Shown here: in pieces, positions 7,085 through 10,972 of the stretch | How the letters are laid out: each line of letters begins with the position of its first letter | Numbering within the stretch: position 1 is the stretch's first letter | Assembly (NCBI GenBank): GCA_045587665.1 | Contig: JAZNCT010000062.1 | Span: 1-10,972, forward strand | DNA length: 10,972 nt | Reading direction: 5' to 3' | From: SIG710 sp045587665 | Lineage (GTDB): Bacteria > Bacillota > Clostridia > Oscillospirales > CAG-272 | Program-made: the position numbers and the translations under genes | The notes under the pieces: generated by a model | Database searches by the model: none | Told to the model about the DNA's origin: nothing | Seen by the model: only the letters and a program-made list of their open reading frames with translations

Positions 7085-10051
7085 TCACTCTCCTTCCACC
7101 TGTTTTGCCGTGCTTTTTCTTTGTTTGTCGTCAAGTGAACCAATAAGACTGCGCAATCTTATTCTGACAGCACCAAGGTTTGTTATTTCATCTATTTTTA
7201 TCTGGGTATAGAATTTTCCGTTTTCTTCAAGTATGCTTCTTATCTCATCGGTGGTGATAGCGTCAACGCCGCAACCAAAGGACACAAGCTGAACAAGCTC
7301 CGCATCACGATGCTCTGCCGCAAATCTTGCCGCACGGTAAAGTCTTGCATGAAATGTCCACTGATTGAGGACCCTGGTTTTTGGAGGAGAAGCAAGATGA
7401 CAAATGCTGTCCTCACTCACAACAACAAATCCCAGCGACGAAGCCAGCTTGTCTATTCCATGTCCGATTTCAGGATCAATGTGATATGGTCTGCCTGCAA
7501 GTATCATAATCCTGTGACCGTTCTTTTCGGCAAACTCCAAAGCCTCCTCACCACGACGGCGAAGATTATGGATATAGGCTTCATATTCTTCAAATCCTGC
7601 CTTAACAGCTCTTTTCAGCTCCCACTTGTCAACCTCTATACTATGCTCACTGAGTGCTCTCCCCAATGTGCGCACAAGTGCACCGGGACTGTTTATATTA
7701 AGATAAGGATAAAGAAAATCAACCTTTTTAAGGCTATCCATATTTCCGGCAAGCAGCTCGGCATAATATGCAACAACAGGACAGTTATAATGATTTGTTC
7801 CTGCTTTTTCGTCAATATTATAAGTTAAACAAGGACAAAAGATTCGTTGTGCTCCCTTTTCTATTAGTTCCTCAATATGACCGTGCATTATCTTTGCAGG
7901 ATAGCAGGCTGTATCCGAAGGAATAGAGAACTGTCCCTTTTCATAGGTAGCTCTTGTGGAAAGCTCGGAAAAAACCGTTTCAAAGCCAAGAGAAGTAAAT
8001 ATACCGTGCCAAAGGGGAGCCAGCTCAAACATTCCAAGAGCCATAGGCACACCGATAACCCCTCTTTTTCCCTTTTTACCTTCAAGCGAAGAGAAATATT
8101 CTCTCTTAAAAGCATAGAGATTTGGAAGCTCCTTTACATCCTCAAAGCCAAGTGCCTTTTGGCACTGATTTCCCGAAATATATCTCTTGCCGTCACCAAA
8201 GCTGTTGACGGTAAGATGACAATGATTTGCGCATCCTCCGCACACAGCGGATTTTGCGATGTGCTTAAAGCTTTCAAGCTCTGAAAGGCTAAGCAAGTCA
8301 GAATTTTCAAGCTCCATTCCCATAGCATAAAGTGCCGCACCGTAAGCCCCCATAAGACCTGCAATCGACGGGCGTATAACAGGAACACCTATCTCATTTT
8401 CAAATGCCCTGAGAACTGCATCATTATGAAATGTTCCGCCCTGCACAACGATGTTTTTGCCAAGCTCATCTGGTGATGAAGCCCTGATGACCTTGTATAT
8501 AGCGTTCTTTACAACGCTTATAGAGAGTCCCGCGGATATATCCTCAACGGTTGCACCTTCCTTTTGAGATTGCTTCACAGAAGAATTCATAAACACTGTA
8601 CAGCGTGATCCCAAATTTACCGGAGCTTTGCCACGCAGACCCTTTTCGGCAAAATCCGACACAGAATAGCCCATAGACCTTGCAAAAGTCTCAATAAACG
8701 AGCCACACCCCGAGGAGCAGGCCTCATTGAGCATAATCGAATCTATTGCACCTCCGCGGATGCGGAAGCATTTGATGTCCTGGCCGCCGATATCAAGTAT
8801 AAAATCAACATTTGGACGAAAATATTTAGCCGCGGTATAGTGAGCAATAGTTTCCACAACACCAAAATCAACATGAAAGGCATCCTTGATCAGCTCTTCG
8901 CCGTATCCCGTTGATGCACTGCCGCAAATAGTAACCCTATCTGCGCATCTTCTTCTGATGTCTTCAAGCTGAGCTCTCACAACACTCACCGGATCTCCGC
9001 CGTTTGGGCTGTAATATGTATAAAGTATATCCTTATCCTCGGATATTAGAACCAGCTTTGTAGTGGTACTGCCGCAGTCTATACCGAGCCAAGCACGACC
9101 ACGGTAGGTTTCAAGATCCCTATCATTAACCGTTGCTTTTTCATGTCTCTCGATAAAGGCTCTATAATCATCTTCGCCCTCAAAAAGCGGGGCAAGCCTG
9201 TCTCTTCCACCGCCAACCTTTGCCCTCTCAAGCTCAGCTTCAAGAAATTCGTATGTAACCTCTTTTGTTCCCTCTGAATATAGTGCCGCTCCGAGAGCCA
9301 CGGCAAATCTGCCATATTCGGGAAACACCGCGTTTTCTTCATCAAGTCCGAGAGTTTCACGAAAACGCTGCCTCAGACCCTCGCAATAATAAAGAGGACC
9401 GCCGAGAAACAGAACCTTTCCGCCAATTTTACGACCTTGTGCAAGTCCTGTTATCGTTTGGTTGACCACCGCCTGATAAATGCTGGCGGCAACATCACTC
9501 TTCAGTGCTCCTTGATTCAACAAGGGCTGAATATCTGTCTTGGCAAAAACTCCGCATCTTGATGCAATAGGATATATGCGCGTCGCCTTGAGACTTTCCG
9601 AATCCATTTCTCCAACACTCATATCAAGAAGTACGGCCATCTGGTCGATAAAAGCACCCGTGCCCCCTGCGCAAGAGCCATTCATACGTTCATCCATACC
9701 GCCTTCAAAAAATATGACCTTTGCATCCTCTCCGCCAAGCTCGATAACTGCACTTGTGTCGGGAGCAAGGCTTTTCACAGCCTCTCCGGTTGCATAAACC
9801 TCCTGAACAAAAGGAAGCCCACTCTCCTCAGTAACGCCCATACCTGCCGAACCTGAAACAGCAACAGTAAAGGGTGCCTCCTCAAGCAGCTCCTTTATAT
9901 CCCTTATCATTTGCAGTGTTTTTTCTCTCACCTGGGAAAAGTGGCGTTCATATCTCTCATATAAGATCTGCCGCCCCTGAGCCAAAACCACTTTTGTAGT
10001 TGTCGAACCAATGTCAATGCCCAATGCTCTGCCTTTAAAATTCAAATTCAT
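7085..10051 (-). CDS. Large acyl-CoA dehydratase activase-like ATPase: two BadF/BcrA/HgdC modules plus DUF2229-type domain
   Basis: The 988-residue protein is an ATP-dependent electron-transfer activase of the HgdC type. Module 1 (about 9-260) has GIDIGSTTTK (11-20), NGSCAGGTGAF with Cys127, and SRCGVFAK with Cys166. As I recall, these match the two cluster cysteines of Acidaminococcus HgdC. Module 2 (about 322-577) repeats this with GIDCGSTTTK (323-332), NEACSSGCGSF with Cys445 and Cys449, and GSRCTVF with Cys484. The C-terminal part (about 600-970) is DUF2229-like, with CGGCANHC (604-611), Cys630, DTACYPAK (713-720), CPCLTY (739-744) and SFGCGVDA (924-931). Such ATPases use ATP hydrolysis to lower the potential of electrons from ferredoxin or flavodoxin. 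In many relatives the partner domain is fused to the same chain; here it is a separate gene 4 bases downstream. A GAGG ribosome site precedes the ATG. The substrate is unknown. Confidence 0.88.
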   Translation of the reverse strand: MNLNFKGRALGIDIGSTTTKVVLAQGRQILYERYERHFSQVREKTLQMIRDIKELLEEAPFTVAVSGSAGMGVTEESGLPFVQEVYATGEAVKSLAPDTSAVIELGGEDAKVIFFEGGMDERMNGSCAGGTGAFIDQMAVLLDMSVGEMDSESLKATRIYPIASRCGVFAKTDIQPLLNQGALKSDVAASIYQAVVNQTITGLAQGRKIGGKVLFLGGPLYYCEGLRQRFRETLGLDEENAVFPEYGRFAVALGAALYSEGTKEVTYEFLEAELERAKVGGGRDRLAPLFEGEDDYRAFIERHEKATVNDRDLETYRGRAWLGIDCGSTTTKLVLISEDKDILYTYYSPNGGDPVSVVRAQLEDIRRRCADRVTICGSASTGYGEELIKDAFHVDFGVVETIAHYTAAKYFRPNVDFILDIGGQDIKCFRIRGGAIDSIMLNEACSSGCGSFIETFARSMGYSVSDFAEKGLRGKAPVNLGSRCTVFMNSSVKQSQKEGATVEDISAGLSISVVKNAIYKVIRASSPDELGKNIVVQGGTFHNDAVLRAFENEIGVPVIRPSIAGLMGAYGAALYAMGMELENSDLLSLSELESFKHIAKSAVCGGCANHCHLTVNSFGDGKRYISGNQCQKALGFEDVKELPNLYAFKREYFSSLEGKKGKRGVIGVPMALGMFELAPLWHGIFTSLGFETVFSELSTRATYEKGQFSIPSDTACYPAKIMHGHIEELIEKGAQRIFCPCLTYNIDEKAGTNHYNCPVVAYYAELLAGNMDSLKKVDFLYPYLNINSPGALVRTLGRALSEHSIEVDKWELKRAVKAGFEEYEAYIHNLRRRGEEALEFAEKNGHRIMILAGRPYHIDPEIGHGIDKLASSLGFVVVSEDSICHLASPPKTRVLNQWTFHARLYRAARFAAEHRDAELVQLVSFGCGVDAITTDEIRSILEENGKFYTQIKIDEITNLGAVRIRLRSLIGSLDDKQRKSTAKQVEGE

Positions 10052-10076
10052 TTATAAAACCTCGCCAAATTACAAC

Positions 10077-10113
10077 AAAAAAGCATTTCTGCTTAGAGGC
10101 AGAAATGCTTTTT
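10077..10113 (-). terminator. Intrinsic terminator or attenuator between secG and the activase gene
   Basis: GCATTTCTGC (10083-10092) and GCAGAAATGC (10099-10108) form a perfect 10-base-pair stem, extended by five A-T pairs. It has a 6-base loop and a run of six T on the minus strand. It fits a terminator for secG. However, it ends only 25 bases before the activase ATG, which leaves no room for a promoter in between, so it may act as a read-through or attenuation point. Confidence 0.8.
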
Positions 10114-10119
10114 CCAACG

Positions 10120-10178
10120 TCGGCAAATATGCCGAACCTTATTAAAAACAAACCAAACAGTTCGGCGGAAACACCGCC
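10120..10178 (-). other. Two small hairpins in the secG-activase gap
   Basis: Two further inverted repeats lie between the secG stop and the terminator: TCGGCA/TGCCGA at 10120-10135 with a 4-base loop, and GGCGG/CCGCC at 10164-10178 with a 5-base loop. Neither is followed directly by a T-run. No known RNA family was recognised. They may protect the mRNA end or form part of an activase leader. Confidence 0.4.
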
Positions 10179-10199
10179 TCAAAGTTATATCAGCCTCCG

Positions 10200-10433
10200 T
10201 CAGCCAACAAAAACGTACATCGCAACAACCACCAGTGCAAAGACGACAGCAACGATCGTTGTAACAAGAGAGAGTGTCTTATCCATCTTGTTTGCCTTAG
10301 ACTTGCCAAAAAAGGTCTCTGCTCCACCTGCGATAGTGCCGGAAAGCTTCTTATCCTTGCCAGACTGCATAAGAACTGCAACTACCAAGAAAATTGACAT
10401 AACGAGAAGTACGATACCAAATACGAGCTTCAT
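10200..10433 (-). CDS. secG: Preprotein translocase subunit SecG
   Basis: SecG is the small auxiliary subunit of the SecYEG channel and assists protein export across the membrane. The 77 residues have two hydrophobic helices (about 3-22 and 54-76). They flank the conserved cytoplasmic loop with LMQSGKDKKLSG (21-32) and IAGGAETFFGKSKA (34-47), which is diagnostic. The ATG at 10433 follows GGAGGA by 7 bases. An upstream in-frame start at 10481 would add 16 charged residues and lacks a ribosome site. A strong promoter lies about 90 bases upstream. In many Firmicutes secG is followed by rnr and smpB, but here it is followed by the activase pair. Confidence 0.95.
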   Translation of the reverse strand: MKLVFGIVLLVMSIFLVVAVLMQSGKDKKLSGTIAGGAETFFGKSKANKMDKTLSLVTTIVAVVFALVVVAMYVFVG

Positions 10434-10520
10434 TTTATATTCCTCCAAAATTTTCAATTCGATTTCAATATTTTCACTCAATTATCAAGCAAAACAATGC
10501 TCAGAAAGAAATTCTAAAAG

Positions 10521-10549
10521 ATTATACCACACTTATTGAAAAAATGCAA
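10521..10549 (-). promoter_or_regulatory. Promoter of secG
   Basis: On the minus strand TTGCAT (10544-10549) and a perfect TATAAT (10521-10526) are separated by 17 bases. This gives a leader of about 80 bases before the secG ATG. It is divergent from the tRNA-Ser promoter. The AT-rich stretch between the two (about 10550-10619) contains no recognisable gene and may act as an UP-like element for both. Confidence 0.85.
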
Positions 10550-10619
10550 TAGCAAATTTAAAAATTTACAAATTTTATATATTTATTTTTGTTTTTTTAA
10601 AAGTAAATTGATTTAGGTA

Positions 10620-10647
10620 TTGACAAATTCAATTTTTGTGTTATAAT
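10620..10647 (+). promoter_or_regulatory. Promoter of tRNA-Ser
   Basis: A perfect TTGACA (10620-10625) and a perfect TATAAT (10642-10647) are spaced by 16 bases. The box lies about 33 bases upstream of the mature tRNA start. The spacing is one base short of optimal but common. Confidence 0.9.
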
Positions 10648-10660
10648 ATTATATGTTTTG

Positions 10661-10674
10661 AGGAATAATTTCCT
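10661..10674 (+). other. Small hairpin in the tRNA-Ser 5' leader
   Basis: AGGAA (10661-10665) and TTCCT (10670-10674) form a 5-base-pair stem with a TAAT loop, just upstream of the tRNA-Ser 5' end. It would be removed with the leader by RNase P. The stem is short and could arise by chance. Confidence 0.3.
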
Positions 10675-10680
10675 ATACAC

Positions 10681-10769
10681 GGAGGGATATCGAAGTGGTC
10701 ATAACGAGGCGGTCTTGAAAACCGTTTGAGAGCAATCTCACGTGGGTTCGAATCCCACTCCCTCCGCCA
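10681..10769 (+). tRNA. tRNA-Ser (anticodon TGA)
   Basis: This is an 89-nt class II tRNA with acceptor GGAGGGA paired to TCCCTCC, discriminator G and an encoded CCA. The anticodon loop CTTGAAA carries TGA, which reads UCA and other UCN codons. A long variable arm (TTGAGAGCAATCTCA) is present, as required for serine tRNA, and the T loop is TTCGAAT. It is transcribed alone from its own promoter and followed one base later by a terminator hairpin. Confidence 0.97.
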
Positions 10770-10770
10770 T

Positions 10771-10803
10771 AAAAAAGCGGCGTGCTTTGCACGTCGCTTT
10801 TTT
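10771..10803. terminator. Terminator of tRNA-Ser, probably bidirectional
   Basis: AAAAAAGCGGCGTGC (10771-10785) pairs with GCACGTCGCTTTTTT (10789-10803) across a 3-base loop, with one G-T pair. The plus strand ends in six T. The minus strand also ends in six T, so it can stop the convergent gene that ends at 10805. Confidence 0.9.
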
Positions 10804-10804
10804 G

Positions 10805-10972
10805 TTACTCATAAAGCATCATCTTATAGGTATCTTCAAGCGAAAGATAGACGTCATTTTCATAGAAGAATTCACCGTCACCCATATTCCACATAGATAG
10901 ATTCTCCCGAGTCAAACTCACTGACGGAGAATATTTTGCCGGTCTCCTTCATAGCCTCATCGGCTATGGTCA
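10805..10972 (-). pseudogene. Partial gene of unknown function with an apparent frameshift (runs off the right edge)
   Basis: Reading from the right edge on minus, one frame gives a coding-like stretch ending ...ESIYVEYG, then a TGA at 10878-10880. If one G is removed from the GGG at 10881-10883, the frame continues smoothly as YVEYGDGEFFYENDVYLS and on to KMMLYE, then a TAA at 10805. Both halves are rich in Glu, Asp and Tyr and look like one protein tail. This may be a real one-base insertion or a sequencing error. If neither, the gene simply ends at the TGA. I do not recognise the family. A bidirectional terminator follows directly. Confidence 0.5.

Noticed and set aside
7081..7143. Longer N-terminus for the activase partner (start at 7143)
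   Set aside because: It would overlap the end of the activase and add unconserved residues. The ATG at 7080 has a well-placed AAGGAGAG.
6124..8284. Several plus-strand frames of 60-172 codons opposite the activase pair
   Set aside because: They have no domain, no ribosome sites and basic shadow-like composition. The minus-strand genes have clear family motifs throughout.
10105..10539. A 144-codon plus-strand frame across secG
   Set aside because: It is antisense to secG, whose sequence is diagnostic, and it spans the secG promoter and terminator regions.
1..10972. Mobile element, prophage, CRISPR array or attachment site near the tRNA genes
   Set aside because: No transposase, integrase, direct repeats of tRNA 3' ends or regularly spaced repeats were seen. 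All inverted repeats found are explained as terminators or small leader hairpins.

Overview
The window reads as chromosomal DNA of an anaerobic Firmicute, most likely a member of the Clostridia. The evidence is the rnfCDGEAB gene order, the strong AGGAGG-type ribosome binding sites, sigma-A-like promoters in very AT-rich gaps, tRNA genes that encode their CCA ends, and oxygen-sensitive iron-sulfur enzymes. No transposase, integrase, phage gene or CRISPR array was seen. The species cannot be named from this sequence.

Layout. Positions 1-200 (minus) hold the first 66 codons of an L-asparaginase gene that runs off the left edge. Next to it, also on minus, are tRNA-Met(CAT) and tRNA-Glu(TTC), with a near-perfect promoter and an intrinsic terminator. 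From 670 to 5738 (plus) lies a complete six-gene Rnf operon, rnfC-D-G-E-A-B. It begins at an unusual TTG start and ends at a hairpin terminator at 5752-5790. Converging on that terminator from the right (minus, 10051 to 5791) are two tightly coupled genes. One is a 988-residue protein with two BadF/BcrA/HgdC-type ATPase modules fused to a DUF2229-type domain. The other is a 429-residue cysteine-containing partner (COG3581-like). Upstream of them is secG (10200-10433, minus), separated by a hairpin-rich gap. The right end carries tRNA-Ser(TGA) on plus, with its own promoter and terminator, and a partial minus-strand gene that appears frameshifted.

How the genes may work together. Rnf is a membrane complex that exchanges electrons between reduced ferredoxin and NAD while moving Na+ or H+. 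HgdC-type activases take electrons from reduced ferredoxin or flavodoxin and use ATP to push them, at very low potential, into an iron-sulfur protein partner. Rnf could therefore set the ferredoxin pool on which the activase pair draws. This link is inference: the two units are convergent neighbours, not one operon.

The most interesting part is the activase pair. Its two ATPase modules each keep the pair of cluster cysteines that HgdC uses as a homodimer, so one chain may form an intramolecular pseudo-dimer. The DUF2229 half and the separate partner share cysteine motifs in the same order, which suggests they are the two halves of a dehydratase-like electron acceptor. The substrate is unknown.
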